Source: Proteobacteria bacterium UBA981 (lineage in GTDB: Bacteria; Pseudomonadota; Gammaproteobacteria; Ga0077536). Taken from it: a DNA stretch of 64,000 nt. Positions 55,033-64,000 of this stretch are shown here, one piece after another; the first letter of the stretch is position 1, and each line of letters opens with the position of its first letter. The notes below the pieces were generated by a model that saw only the letters and a program-made list of their open reading frames with translations, had not been told where the DNA came from and searched no databases. Position numbers and translations under genes: made by a program. The stretch is taken from positions 186,001 through 250,000 of the forward strand of contig DBBP01000008.1 in assembly GCA_002292285.1 (NCBI GenBank). The letters run 5' to 3'.

Positions 55033-56046
55033 TCAGAGATTGGGAATGACATGTTCTCCAAACAGACGAATGTCGGCGAGCGCTTCAGCCTGCGGAGGAC
55101 CGCCAGGTTGACGCATGCGCAACATCACATAGTCCGGCTGGACCTCTTCTTTCCACATCAACAGTTGCTCCAGACACTGTTGTGGTGAGCCCGCGATGAG
55201 GCGATCATTGGCAGCGATATCAAAAGTTAAATCATCAGACGTTTTAACGTCCTTGATGTAGTCGTCTTTCACGTAGGCCCCATAGTGGTGATACCACCGG
55301 TGGGTGGTCATGGTGGGCGCGCTTTTCGTCACGCAGGCGTCCCACGTATCGCCGATGACGCAATCGCGCATCAACACCACAAACGGTTTACGACCATTCT
55401 TCTTGGCCTCAGCACGATATTGAGTAGCGTAGTCTTTGATCACCGCTAGCGATTGAATCGGATCGGCTATCCAGCCGTCGCCCATGCGCCCGGCACGCTG
55501 CAGGCCAGCAGGAACCCAGCCTGCCAGCCAAATCGGCGGACCGCCTTTTTGGTAGGCAGCCGGCGTCACGCGGACATTCTCGATGGTGTGAAACTTACTC
55601 GGATAGCTGAACGTTTCGCCACGCCACGCCTGGCGCAGGATTTCAACGCATTCCTCAGTGCGTCGGGCACGCTGTTTTATGGGCACGCCAAAAGCGTCGA
55701 AATCGTCTGGCTGGTAACCGATGCCAACGGCGGCAACCATGCGGCCTTTAGTGGCCTGGTCGATCACAGCGATGTCTTCAGCGAGTCGCACGGGATGATA
55801 AAGCGGCGCCAAAAGCACGCAAGTGCCGACCTTGATGCGCTGGGTGCGCATCCCCACCATGCCGGCCATGAGTACCGGCGACGGTAAATATGCGTCGGCC
55901 TGTTGATGGTGCTCAGTGAAATAAAAGCCGTCGAAGCCAACCTCTTCGCAAAGCTCGGCCTGCTCGAACAATTCGTCCATCAAGCGGTCAACGCGCTTAC
56001 CGTCCGGCGGATCCTGCGTACACGGGAAGTAACCCACAGGCAACAT
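55033..56046 (-). CDS. LLM class oxidoreductase (bacterial-luciferase-like monooxygenase)
   Basis: 337 residues. Begins MLPVGYFPCTQDPPDGKRVD, GFDGFYFTEHHQQADAYLPS is the luciferase-type His-His region, and GTCVLLAPLYHPVRLAEDIA with ATKGRMVAAVGIGYQPDDFD follow. Likely FMN- or F420-dependent. Its ATG at 56046 has GGAGAG upstream; the codon before (TTG 56049) is not needed. Substrate unknown. Confidence 0.85.
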   Translation of the reverse strand: MLPVGYFPCTQDPPDGKRVDRLMDELFEQAELCEEVGFDGFYFTEHHQQADAYLPSPVLMAGMVGMRTQRIKVGTCVLLAPLYHPVRLAEDIAVIDQATKGRMVAAVGIGYQPDDFDAFGVPIKQRARRTEECVEILRQAWRGETFSYPSKFHTIENVRVTPAAYQKGGPPIWLAGWVPAGLQRAGRMGDGWIADPIQSLAVIKDYATQYRAEAKKNGRKPFVVLMRDCVIGDTWDACVTKSAPTMTTHRWYHHYGAYVKDDYIKDVKTSDDLTFDIAANDRLIAGSPQQCLEQLLMWKEEVQPDYVMLRMRQPGGPPQAEALADIRLFGEHVIPNL

Positions 56047-56213
56047 CAATATCTCTCCAAGTTAGTCCATCGAAGCACCGCATAATCTCAAATACGCAGC
56101 CTGCCGACCACTTCCGCAGGGTCTTTCGTATGCGGGCACGCGGAGCAGGTGAGTCACGGATGGCGCCAAAGACCGTTATGCGTATCGCCGGGCACGGGCG
56201 GTTGGCGATGTAC

Positions 56214-57206
56214 TCAGTAGTTTCCACCCGCCGCAGTAAACGGTTCGCTTAAAGCGGCAAATTGCTCGCGCAGTTCGAGGATATGGCGCTCCCAATAAGC
56301 TTGGCTGTTAAACCACGGGAAAGCCTGCGGAAAGGCAGGGTCGTCCCAGCGTCGGCCGAGCCATGCGGCGTAGTGCAACATGCGCAGTGTGCGCAGAGGT
56401 TCAATGAGGGCTAATTCGGCGTAATCGAAATCGGCGAATTCTTCATAGCCGTCGAGGATCGCATCCAACTGGGAGCGTTGCTCTTCGGGATACCCGGATA
56501 ACGACATCCACAGATCCTGCACTGCAGGGGCCATGCGCGCGTCGTCAAAATCGACGAAGTGTGGGGCGTCGTCGCGCCACAGCACGTTGCCGGCGTGGCA
56601 GTCACCATGTACCCGGATGGTGTTCACCGTTCCAATTTGCGCAAGGCGAGTGCGCATCAAAGCGATGATATCGGTCGTCAGACTCGCATACGCAGCGGCA
56701 AGATCGGCCGGTATGCAATGTTCCAGAACGAATTTGACACTGCCCTCGCCGTCCTCTTCCAGCGTCATCTGCGGGCGATGCTGAAAGTTTTGTCCTCCGC
56801 CCAACGTGTGCATGCGGGCCAGATAACGGCCCATGATTTGCAAGTTTTCACGTCGGTCGAGCTCCGGTGCGCGACCGCCGCGACGGGGAAATAGTGCGAT
56901 GCGAAACTCATCATGGCGGAACAACGATGTGCCGGTACTGTCCCGCAAAGGCGCGACAACCGGCAAATCAGCTGCTGCCATTTCGTGGCATAACGCGTGC
57001 TCCTCAGCGAGCGCAGCGTCGCTCCAGCGCTCCGGGCGATAGAATTTCGCAATGATCGGTTCGGCGTCTTCTCGCCCAATTTGGTAGACGCGATTCTCGT
57101 AACTGTTCAGGGCGAGCATGCGCCCGTCACACAAATGCCCCTGCGCCTCAATAGCGTGGAGGACGAAGTCTGGCGTCAGGCGCTCGAACGGGTGACCGTC
57201 AGCCAC
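56214..57206 (-). CDS. srkA: Stress response kinase A (SrkA/RdoA/YihE)
   Basis: 330 residues. HPFERLTPDFVLHAIEAQG at the start, LNSYENRVYQIG, catalytic HGDCHAGNVLWRD (His-Gly-Asp), FDDARMAPAVQDLWM and a tail with LEPLRTLRMLHYAAWLGRRW. These match the ELK-fold Ser/Thr protein kinase SrkA, which limits cell death after envelope or oxidative stress. GTG start at 57206 lies 8 bases inside the end of the LLM gene upstream, so the two are coupled. In enterobacteria it precedes dsbA; not here. Confidence 0.9.
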   Translation of the reverse strand: MADGHPFERLTPDFVLHAIEAQGHLCDGRMLALNSYENRVYQIGREDAEPIIAKFYRPERWSDAALAEEHALCHEMAAADLPVVAPLRDSTGTSLFRHDEFRIALFPRRGGRAPELDRRENLQIMGRYLARMHTLGGGQNFQHRPQMTLEEDGEGSVKFVLEHCIPADLAAAYASLTTDIIALMRTRLAQIGTVNTIRVHGDCHAGNVLWRDDAPHFVDFDDARMAPAVQDLWMSLSGYPEEQRSQLDAILDGYEEFADFDYAELALIEPLRTLRMLHYAAWLGRRWDDPAFPQAFPWFNSQAYWERHILELREQFAALSEPFTAAGGNY

Positions 57207-58053
57207 CCTGGTTGCGCAACTTTTCGGCTATTGTCGCGACCTTGTCCAGCACTGGCAGAACTTCGTCACGACCGGCAGACGGCAGTCCGAAAATCAATTG
57301 TGTGTAACCCAGGCGCAGTTGTTCGTGGAGCTCGGTTTCGTCTGAAGGCGGATTAAACAGCGCCAGATCGATACTGTCGAACGAACGGCCGCTCGCCTCA
57401 ACCGCTTCGCGCACCTGCTCGATAGTGCCCTCGCCGGCGCGTCCACCGACCGGGAACCATCCATCCGCATATTCTGCGATTCTCGCTCCGACAAATTTGG
57501 AGTTCGAGCCCAACCAGATGGGCGGCCCACCTTTCTGCACGGGCTTGGGAAACGACCACATTTTGTCGAAGTTGACGAATTCGCCATGAAACTCGGCTTC
57601 CTCCTCGCGCCATATCGTTTTCATCGCGAGAATGCGTTCCCTCACGACACGCCAACGCTGCTTGAATACGACCCCGTGGTTCTCGACCTCGGGCTTGTTC
57701 CACCCTGCTCCGACACCGAATACAAAGCGCCCGTTCGAGATTTGGTCGAGAGACGCAACCTCTTTGGAGAGAGTGATGGGATGGCGTTGCGAAACCAGAC
57801 AAATCCCGGTGCCCAGACGAATACGCGATGTTACGGCCGCACAGGCCGCGAGGACTACAAACGGGTCGTAGGTGCGCCGGTACGGGGGCGGTACATCCCC
57901 GTTCGGGAAAAATGGTGAATGGGTGTCGTGAGGGATATGTGTGTGTTCCGGGACAAACATGGAATCGAGTCCACGAGCTTCAACCTCCTGCGCCAGCTCT
58001 ACGGGCTGCATCGATTCATCAGTGGCAAATATCGTCACGCCGGTCGCTACCAT
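57199..58053 (-). CDS. LLM class oxidoreductase, TIGR03619-like
   Basis: 284 residues. ATGVTIFATDESMQPVELAQ, DSMFVPEHTHIPHDTHSPFF, LVSQRHPITLSKEVASLDQI and NGRFVFGVGAGWNKPEVENH identify the group. AGGAG lies just before the ATG at 58053. Probably transcribed with srkA, which overlaps its 3' end by 8 bases. Cofactor F420 or FMN; substrate unknown. Confidence 0.85.
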   Translation of the reverse strand: MVATGVTIFATDESMQPVELAQEVEARGLDSMFVPEHTHIPHDTHSPFFPNGDVPPPYRRTYDPFVVLAACAAVTSRIRLGTGICLVSQRHPITLSKEVASLDQISNGRFVFGVGAGWNKPEVENHGVVFKQRWRVVRERILAMKTIWREEEAEFHGEFVNFDKMWSFPKPVQKGGPPIWLGSNSKFVGARIAEYADGWFPVGGRAGEGTIEQVREAVEASGRSFDSIDLALFNPPSDETELHEQLRLGYTQLIFGLPSAGRDEVLPVLDKVATIAEKLRNQGG

Positions 58054-58244
58054 CGAAAGTCTCCTGCCCGTGTGCGGGTGCTTGGTTGTTAGTCTAGGTT
58101 AATCGTTCGCTCGGCGACGTGCATCGTTTCTCTCGGTAGTCGCAGTACTTGTCGTTCATCATGTTGACCGATGGTTGGAAACATCGACGCCCAGGGCATT
58201 ATTGACGATACTTTGCGCGCCGTTTCTATGCTCGGAACATCGCT

Positions 58245-58505
58245 ATGCAACGTCACGTGAACGTTATCGGTGTCGCCGCGACGCGACTTAAGTCGGTGAG
58301 GCGTGCTGCCCCGTACACTGCAGCGGCGGCTAAGGCCGGCTGCACGGTCTATTCCTGGGTGGGCCGGGATCGCGCGGGATCTGCCGATGCCAGCAACGCC
58401 GACGCACTGCGCACGGCCTACCACAGTGGCATGGCGGGTATCCCGATTTCGAACGTCAATAATAATTGTGCGGCTGACTCGAGCGCACGCATTAGCGAAC
58501 GATAG
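58245..58505 (+). pseudogene. Remnant of a thiolase / SCP-x-like acetyl-CoA acetyltransferase
   Basis: 86 codons ending in TAG. The start resembles the usual HVNVIGVAATRLKS-type (VIGVGMTRFEK) opening, and near the end GMAGIPISNVNNNCAADSSA matches the thiolase active site around the nucleophilic Cys (typically GMTGIPIVNVNNNCSTGS). The intervening part is poorly conserved and the ~300 residues that should follow are missing. It is a degenerated gene of a ~390-residue family. Flanking bases 58054-58244 show nothing else. Confidence 0.7.
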
Positions 58506-58515
58506 GACTGAAGTC

Positions 58516-59391
58516 ATGACAAATCCGCACGTTGCGATGCTCGGTCTTGGGCGGATGGGTTCAGCGCTGGCCAATCGGTTCGTTGCGACTGGCGTGCCAT
58601 TGACCGTTTGGAATCGAAGTCCAGCAAAATCTTTTCCTTTCCAGGGGCGCGCAACAGTTGCAACCAGCGCAGCTGCCGCCTGCGACATGGCTGACGTCGT
58701 CGTGCTCAGTCTAAGTGACTATAGCGCTGGACTCGAAGTACTCGATGAGGCGTCGGCTGCGTGCACGCTGGCGGGCAAAACACTGCTGCAACTCACCAGC
58801 GGCGCGGCCTCTGACGCCCGCACCATGCAGGTCTGGGCGAACATGCACGGTATGGAATACATAGACGCTGCCATCGTCGCCTACCCAAATGGCGTCGGTA
58901 CGGAAGCCGCCATGTTGTTCTACGCCGGCGCAGAAGAAGTGTGGGAGCGACATCGAGAGACCTTTACCCATCTCGGTGGCATGAACCGTTATCTCGGTGA
59001 CTCGATCGGCGCTGCGGCTACGCTTGAGTGCGCGGTGCTTGAGTACTATTACGGGGCAACGCTGGCCATGCTGCACGGCGCGGCGCTGTGTAATTCGGAG
59101 AATTTTCCGCTGACAGAGTATTTTTACCTCGTCAAAGCGCTCGGGCCGTTATTGACCGGCACGGCGGATGCTTCGCGCACGATGATTAGCAAGGGGCTTT
59201 ATGATGGCGCGGATTGCTCGCTCGACGTGCACGTCAGTGCAATCCGTCGCATCCAGCGCATGAGTCATGACAACGGTATCGATACGCGGGTGCCGGACGC
59301 GATCATGGCGGCGTACAAGAAGGCCATTGCTGCAGGCCATAGTGATGCCGAAATCGCCGCGCTGTTCGAAACATTGGCGACCAATTCATGA
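58516..59391 (+). CDS. NAD(P)-dependent oxidoreductase, imine-reductase-like
   Basis: 291 residues from ATG 58516. Rossmann start HVAMLGLGRMGSALANRFVA, LTVWNRSPAKS, SAAACDMADVVVLSLSDY, then AATLECAVLEYYYGATLAML. Family members of the hydroxyisobutyrate type have a catalytic Lys in that last block; here there is none, as in imine reductases. The frame opens earlier (58303) but in the thiolase remnant. The product probably reduces an imine or related carbonyl. Confidence 0.85.
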   Translation: MTNPHVAMLGLGRMGSALANRFVATGVPLTVWNRSPAKSFPFQGRATVATSAAAACDMADVVVLSLSDYSAGLEVLDEASAACTLAGKTLLQLTSGAASDARTMQVWANMHGMEYIDAAIVAYPNGVGTEAAMLFYAGAEEVWERHRETFTHLGGMNRYLGDSIGAAATLECAVLEYYYGATLAMLHGAALCNSENFPLTEYFYLVKALGPLLTGTADASRTMISKGLYDGADCSLDVHVSAIRRIQRMSHDNGIDTRVPDAIMAAYKKAIAAGHSDAEIAALFETLATNS

Positions 59392-59464
59392 CGCAACGCT
59401 GCCGGCGATACGGACGTCGCGCGTGATGTTATCGCTGACCATGGCCGCACACATTTGAGGAACG

Positions 59465-60670
59465 ATGTTTAACCGCGATTTTATTGTTCTGGAACTCGCC
59501 AGCATTTTGGCCGGGCCGATGACGACGATGTTTTTTGCCGAGCTCGGCGCGCGCGTGATCAAACTGGAAAATCCCCACACAGGTGGTGATCCGACGCGTG
59601 CCTGGAAGCTCGGTAGTGAGCGTCCGGACGATGATATTTCCGGATACTTTTCCTGTGCGAACTGGGGCAAGGAATCGCTGGCCTGCGACCTCACAACACC
59701 TGCCGGACTAGAGATTGCACACGCGCTGGCGGCTCGAGCCGATATTGTAGTGGCCAGCTTCAAACCCGGCGACGAAGAACGTTTGAAGCTTGACTACGCG
59801 ACCCTTCGCGAACTCAATCCGAAGCTCATCTATGGGCAAATTTCGGCCTACGGCGCCGCCGACCCGCGCCCGGGATTCGATGCCATTCTGCAGGCCGAGG
59901 CAGGCTTTGCGTACCTCAACGGCGAGGCTGACGGACCGCCGACAAAAATGCCTGTGGCGCTGATCGACTTGCTGCTAGCCCATCAGCTCAAAGAAGGGCT
60001 GTTGCTTGCTTTACTCAAACGCGATCGCCAGGGTGAGGGTTCGTATTTATCGACGTCGCTTTTTCAGGCCGGCGTGAGTTCACTCGCCAATCAAGCGACC
60101 AATTACCTGGTCGCCGGCAATGTACCGAAGAGAATGGGTTCGGAACATCCTAATATCGTGCCCTACGGCAGCGTCCTGACCTGCGCGGATGGGCGCGAAC
60201 TAGTCATCGCGGCTGCAACAGAGCGTCAGTATCGCGAACTGGTTGGCGCTATCGGGCTGGCACCGCTGGCCAAGGACGAACGCTTCTCAAGCGGTCAACG
60301 CAGGGTCGAGAACCGCGAGTTGCTATTGCAGCTAATCCGCGCACAGACCGCCGCAATGGACTCAGAGATGCTTGCGGCCAAGCTCACGAATGCTCGGGTG
60401 CCGTTCGGTTTCGTCAATGACATGGCGGCCGTATTCGAGCACGAATCAGCACGGGCGTTGTTGCTGGATGGGCGCGTAGATGGTCATCAGATCCAGGGCG
60501 TGCGGAGCTTCACGGTCGGTGGTGACGCGGTCGATTTAAAAACGCCTACACCGCCGCCACACTTCGATGAGCATCGACTCGACATTGTGTGCGGACTGCT
60601 CGGTTACGCAGACAGCGACGTTGCCCGGCTAGACAACGATGGGGCTTTCGGAGATCTTAAAACGAGCTGA
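59465..60670 (+). CDS. CaiB/BaiF (class III) CoA-transferase
   Basis: 401 residues. GPMTTMFFAELGARVIKLEN, SVNWGKESLACDL-like CANWGKESLACDLTTPAGLE, then VALIDLLLAHQLKEGLLLAL, with the catalytic Asp in LIDL, and VPYGSVLTCADGRELVIAA. Transfers CoA between carboxylic acids. AGGAA precedes the ATG. 74 bases after the imine-reductase-like gene, perhaps co-transcribed. Substrates unknown. Confidence 0.9.
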   Translation: MFNRDFIVLELASILAGPMTTMFFAELGARVIKLENPHTGGDPTRAWKLGSERPDDDISGYFSCANWGKESLACDLTTPAGLEIAHALAARADIVVASFKPGDEERLKLDYATLRELNPKLIYGQISAYGAADPRPGFDAILQAEAGFAYLNGEADGPPTKMPVALIDLLLAHQLKEGLLLALLKRDRQGEGSYLSTSLFQAGVSSLANQATNYLVAGNVPKRMGSEHPNIVPYGSVLTCADGRELVIAAATERQYRELVGAIGLAPLAKDERFSSGQRRVENRELLLQLIRAQTAAMDSEMLAAKLTNARVPFGFVNDMAAVFEHESARALLLDGRVDGHQIQGVRSFTVGGDAVDLKTPTPPPHFDEHRLDIVCGLLGYADSDVARLDNDGAFGDLKTS

Positions 60671-60672
60671 GT

Positions 60673-60689
60673 CCGACACTTTGTGTCGG
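60673..60689. repeat. Inverted repeat CCGACAC-TTT-GTGTCGG
   Basis: A perfect 7-bp hairpin with a 3-base loop, two bases after the CaiB stop. No T-run follows, so it is not a canonical intrinsic terminator. Confidence 0.5.
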
Positions 60690-60859
60690 CGCTTACAGTT
60701 AGTGGCTCGGCGGGTCGCCATGAGGCCTGTCCGGGCAAGCCCACGACCGTGGTGGATCGCGACGCTCAGCGCGCGAATAATGCTTCACATCATCGAATAG
60801 AAGAAACCAGCGCGCTATCTGAGTTTCTTAGGCTTTCTTGGGAGCGCGCACAATAAATC

Positions 60860-62281
60860 ATGGATGACACGGTCCGCGAAGCGGAATTCCTTTTCGGCGC
60901 AGCCTTCAATGCGTTGCCGCAGGCGATAGTCATTCTCGACGCCGAGCACAACGTGCGCTGCCTTAACCGCGCTGCACAGCAACTCCTCGACTGGGACACC
61001 GAGCAAGCCCAGCAACGCCCCTGGCGCGACGTGCTCAGGTTGTCATCACGTAAGCCTCAGAGCATCGACGCCGCTGATAACGCCGGCCCGACGCCGGGCG
61101 AGCATGTCGCCAATCTGCTGCAGCGCGATGCAGCGTCACAGCCCCAAGGCGCGAAGCTGCACGCCGAGGTTACCCCTATCGATGGGCCGCTTGGCGGCAC
61201 AATAATCGCCCTCTCCAATCAACCATCGGTACGCGAACTCGAACGCGCACTGGAAGACGGTCGCCGCCAGTTGAGCATCACCTACGACAGTGGGCAGGTG
61301 AATTTCTGGGAATGGGATCTGCGTACCGACATCTTTACTGAAGCCGGCTATTGGGTCGATAAAACCCGGCACTCACTCGGCAGTCCACAGGTCCCTGGGA
61401 TTGAGATCAGGACCAATACACATCCGGACGATGTGGGAAAGCTTGATGATGCGCTGGCCGCTCATCTACGCGGTGACACCCGCTTTTTTGAACTGGAGCA
61501 ACGCGTCCGCGCGGTAGCTGGTGGGTATATCCACTTCCTGGTGCGGGGCCAGGCCGCTGAACGGAATGCCGACGGACGCGTCGTTCGCATCGTCGGCACG
61601 TCGGTCGACGTCAGTGAAATGAAAAAACAGGATGCGGTTTTGAGTTTCGCGCTCGAAAGCAGTCAGCAAGGATTGTGGGAACTCGACGTTGCCAATGATC
61701 GGATCACTGAACACGCGGCCTGGCGACCACAACTCGACCATTACATTCTGCCAAAAGATAGTCATAGCCAGATTCGACTCGAGTATGTTCATCCTGATGA
61801 TCGCGCCATGTTCCGCGCCTCTTTTCGCGACCATATCCGCGGCAGAACCTCCAGTATCGAATGTGAAGTCAGACTGCACAGGCGCGATGGGTCATGGGGC
61901 GAATTTCTGGTCCGAGGACGGGCGTGTGGCGCGTGTCATCGGCACGTTCACCGAAATTTCCGGGCTCAAGACGCAGCGGCAGAACTTACAGCTGGCGCTC
62001 GAGAACGGGCACCAGGGCCTGTGGGAGTGGCAACCCGAGTTGAATTCTGTGCACTTCTCGCGAGAGTGGTACTTGATGCTTGGTTATCCCGAGGGCTCGC
62101 TCACTTCGATGGCAAACCATATGGCACCGCTGGTGCATCCCGAGGATCGAGCCCACGTCAGACAAAATGCTTTGGATCTACTCCAAAGCAACGCAGACAG
62201 CGTCGAAGTCGAGCATCGCTTGCGGCATCGCGACGGCCACTATCTGAATATTCTCTCGCGCGGTCGGGTTGTCTCCCGTGA
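60860..62281 (+). pseudogene. Long PAS-containing signalling protein, 5' segment (frameshifted at ~61905-61925)
   Basis: Starts at ATG 60860. PAS-like units run to ~61905: one PAS near residues 1-115, a second about 120-250 (NFWEWDLRTD to FLVRGQAAERNADGRVVRIV) and a third 255-350 (QQGLWELDVAN to SSIECEVRLHRRDGSWGEFL). After FLVRGR the frame changes: the next family-like residues (EDGRVARVIGTFTEIS) are in the +1 frame from 61914. The tail to 62281 in this frame is therefore out-of-frame. Comparison with the other repeats (RGQAAERNADGRV, RGRVVSRDEAGRV) suggests several residues are missing, consistent with a deletion of about 17 bases or an assembly error. Confidence 0.75.
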
Positions 62282-62789
62282 TGAGGCTGGCAGAGTAGCC
62301 CGGGTGATCGGGACGCATGTTGATATCAGTCAGTTAAAGCGTACTCAGGCTGAGCTATTTGAGTCCCGAAAGTTTCTTGAGACCCTCTTCGAGACGATGC
62401 CGCAGCGCGTGTTCTGGAAAGATCGCGACAGCCGCTATCTGGGCTGTAGCCGCCTGTTTGCAACAGATATCGGTCTTACCGATCAGGCAGATGTCGTCGG
62501 GCTGACTGATTTTGATATGAGTTGGCACGAAGTGGCCGAGGAAGTGCGCGAAGAAGATCGCCTGATCGTCAGCGGCGCAGTGAGCCATATCAACAATGTG
62601 AGTTACGTTCGTTCAAGCAAAGGAGCACCGATTTGGGCTGACACTACCAAAGTCCCCATCCGAGACCAGAGCGGCAACATTGTCGGGGTGTTAGGGACTT
62701 TCTCCGATGTCACTGCGCTGCTCGCTGAGCAGCAACACCTGCAAACTGTCGCCGATACGTTCACAACGGGTGACGATCCGCGCCTGTAA
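61914..62789 (+). pseudogene. Long PAS-containing signalling protein, middle segment (ended by TAA)
   Basis: In-frame continuation after the frameshift. PAS units: NGHQGLWEWQPELNSVHFSR to RVARVIGTHVDISQLKRTQA, then FLETLFETMPQRVFWKDRDS to VGVLGTFSDVTALLAEQQHL. It ends at TAA 62787-62789 (DPRL-stop), but the same frame continues beyond with a good GAF domain, so TAA replaces a sense codon (for instance TTA Leu). Confidence 0.75.
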
Positions 62790-64000
62790 AGTGCGATCGT
62801 CAGATCCGCGGCAGAGCTTTCTGGTTGCGACCACGCTTTTGTCGCGCGCCTCGACGCCATCGAAGACAGTTTCGCGCAAGTGACGGCCTGTTACCCGGTA
62901 GATTCACCATTGCTTGATTTGCAGTATCCGCTCGAGGGCTCGCCATGCCGGCAGGCCTCTCTAAGCGGCCGCTGCTTTATTGCACGTGAAGTTGTCGGTG
63001 CCTTTCCGGACGATGACATGCTGCGTGACGGAAACCTCGAGGCCTATGCCGGACAACGGCTACTGGCAGCCGAAGGCGGAATGGTTGGGTTGCTTGTGTT
63101 GCTTTTCGAACAGCCTATTACAGACGAAGCTCGCGTTCAGAATGTGCTTGAAGTATTCGCACCCAGGGCGGCGCGAGAACTCGAACGTGAACGTACGCAC
63201 GCGGTAATACGGGCGAGCGAGTTACGTCTGAATATGGCAATCGAAGGTAGCGGACAGGGCATTTGGGAATGGTCTCCCGACTCTGACTGCGTGGAAATCG
63301 CCGGCGCTCAGTTCGAGCATTTTCAATCACTTTCTGGCGCCCAGTTATTTTCCCGCATCCATGCTGAGGACCGCGCCTTGCAGCATCGCGCACTGCGCGA
63401 TTACTACAGCGGCGCGGTACCTTACTACGAGTTTCAGGGGCGCGTGCAGCAAGCCGATGGCGATTATCAATGGATGCTCGTGCGCGGCAAAGGTGAGTTC
63501 CGTGATGAGCATGGGCGCTTCACCAAGTTGATTGGAACCATCACTGATATTTCTCCGCTGAAAACGATTCAGGCCGAACTCGAGCGCTCACAGCAGTTTC
63601 TGGAATTGGTCATTGAGACCGTGCCACAGTCAATTTTTTGGCAGGATCGGGACGGACGCTATCAGGGGGGCAACCAACACTTCGCTGATTTGGCTGATGT
63701 TGCCTGCCCCGCCGACCTGGTCGGATTGAAGGACCGTGATATGCCCTGGCGAGGCGACGCACAACGCCTGCTGCGCGAAGATAAACCACTGCTCGACGGT
63801 ATTCGCGCGCACTTTCATCGCGAAGTGGAAGTTGCGCCTGGCGACGCACCTGCCCAGTGGTTCGACCTGGTGAAGGTGCCGATGCGCGATGCTGATGGCG
63901 ATGTTATCGGAGTGCTCGGCACCGTCAATGACATCACGGTGCGCAAACAGGCAGAACAGGCAGCTAAACATTTGGCCTACTTCGATGCGCTGACGGAGTT
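62790..64000 (+). pseudogene. Long PAS/GAF/GGDEF signalling protein, 3' segment (runs off window)
   Basis: Same frame after the TAA, open to the window end with no stop codon. A GAF-like domain (SAIVRSAAELSGCDHAFVAR, then VVGAFPDDDMLRDGNLEAYA, GMVGLLVLLFEQPITDEARV), PAS units (GSGQGIWEWSPDSD, FLELVIETVPQSIFWQDRDG) and, at the end, HLAYFDALTE, which is the linker that precedes a GGDEF domain in diguanylate cyclases. The output domain is therefore expected just outside the window. Confidence 0.75.

Noticed and set aside
58089..58688. Minus-strand frame of 199 codons over the thiolase remnant and the next gene's start
   Set aside because: It opposes the imine-reductase-like gene and has no family content; the plus-strand remnant explains the region.
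62787..62789. TAA read as a recoded codon like the TGA of the CMD gene
   Set aside because: No known recoding of TAA in bacteria of this type, and the same gene is frameshifted, so disruption or error is more likely.
1..64000. tRNA, rRNA, CRISPR arrays, transposases, attachment sites
   Set aside because: None recognised on either strand by eye; a tRNAscan or Infernal run would be needed to exclude small RNAs.

Overview
The window looks like chromosome of a GC-rich gammaproteobacterium, probably an uncultured environmental (perhaps marine) lineage. The evidence is EttA, SrkA/RdoA kinase, AsmA, SelO, a DegQ-type protease, a two-subunit acyl-CoA dehydrogenase, a PEP-CTERM protein and several luciferase-like (LLM) oxidoreductases. 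Only gene content by eye supports this. I saw no rRNA, tRNA, CRISPR array, insertion sequence or prophage.

Layout. 1-2.9 kb: end of an MMPL/RND transporter facing an amidohydrolase-RidA pair. 3.1-7.2 kb: DUF1015 protein, molybdopterin oxidoreductase, small secreted protein. 7.3-15.9 kb: overlapping acyl-CoA dehydrogenases, secreted methyltransferase-like protein, EttA, PQQ/heme c dehydrogenase, DUF364-like protein. 16-23.1 kb: a carboxymuconolactone decarboxylase/AhpD-like gene whose second redox cysteine codon is TGA (candidate selenocysteine, CxxU), divergent from SelO, then a phosphodiesterase, an MFS transporter and AsmA. 23.4-25.3 kb: LLM oxidoreductase and a PEP-CTERM protein behind a sigma-54-like promoter. 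25.9-30.5 kb: a minus-strand acyl-CoA gene run (SDR, two MaoC-type subunits, membrane protein, VOC protein, a carrier-like protein without its biotin lysine, biotin carboxylase). 30.5-33 kb: OsmC, carboxylesterase, LLM oxidoreductase.

33-39.5 kb is a signalling operon: a soluble histidine kinase with eight tandem GAF domains, a CheY-like regulator and a receiver-adenylate cyclase, joined by 4-bp overlaps. 39.6-50.1 kb holds TrpB2-type synthase, NYN nuclease, DsbA/FrnE and MEKHLA proteins, SurE, TauD-type dioxygenase, DUF2461, a beta-hydroxyacid dehydrogenase, a duplicated EthD protein and tandem class I glutamine amidotransferases. 50.2-54.9 kb holds a two-component system divergent from a DegQ/HtrA protease, then cysteine synthase behind a clear terminator. 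55-60.7 kb holds two LLM oxidoreductases, SrkA, a decayed thiolase, an imine-reductase-like enzyme and a CaiB-type CoA-transferase. 60.9-64 kb is a very long PAS/GAF/(GGDEF) protein broken by one frameshift and one in-frame TAA; it runs off the window.

The strongest candidate for something unusual is the TGA-containing CMD/AhpD-like gene at 15987-16535. Next are the eight-GAF kinase-cyclase operon, the carrier protein lacking its biotin lysine, the PQQ dehydrogenase lacking the vicinal cysteine pair, and the sigma-54-like promoter of the PEP-CTERM gene.
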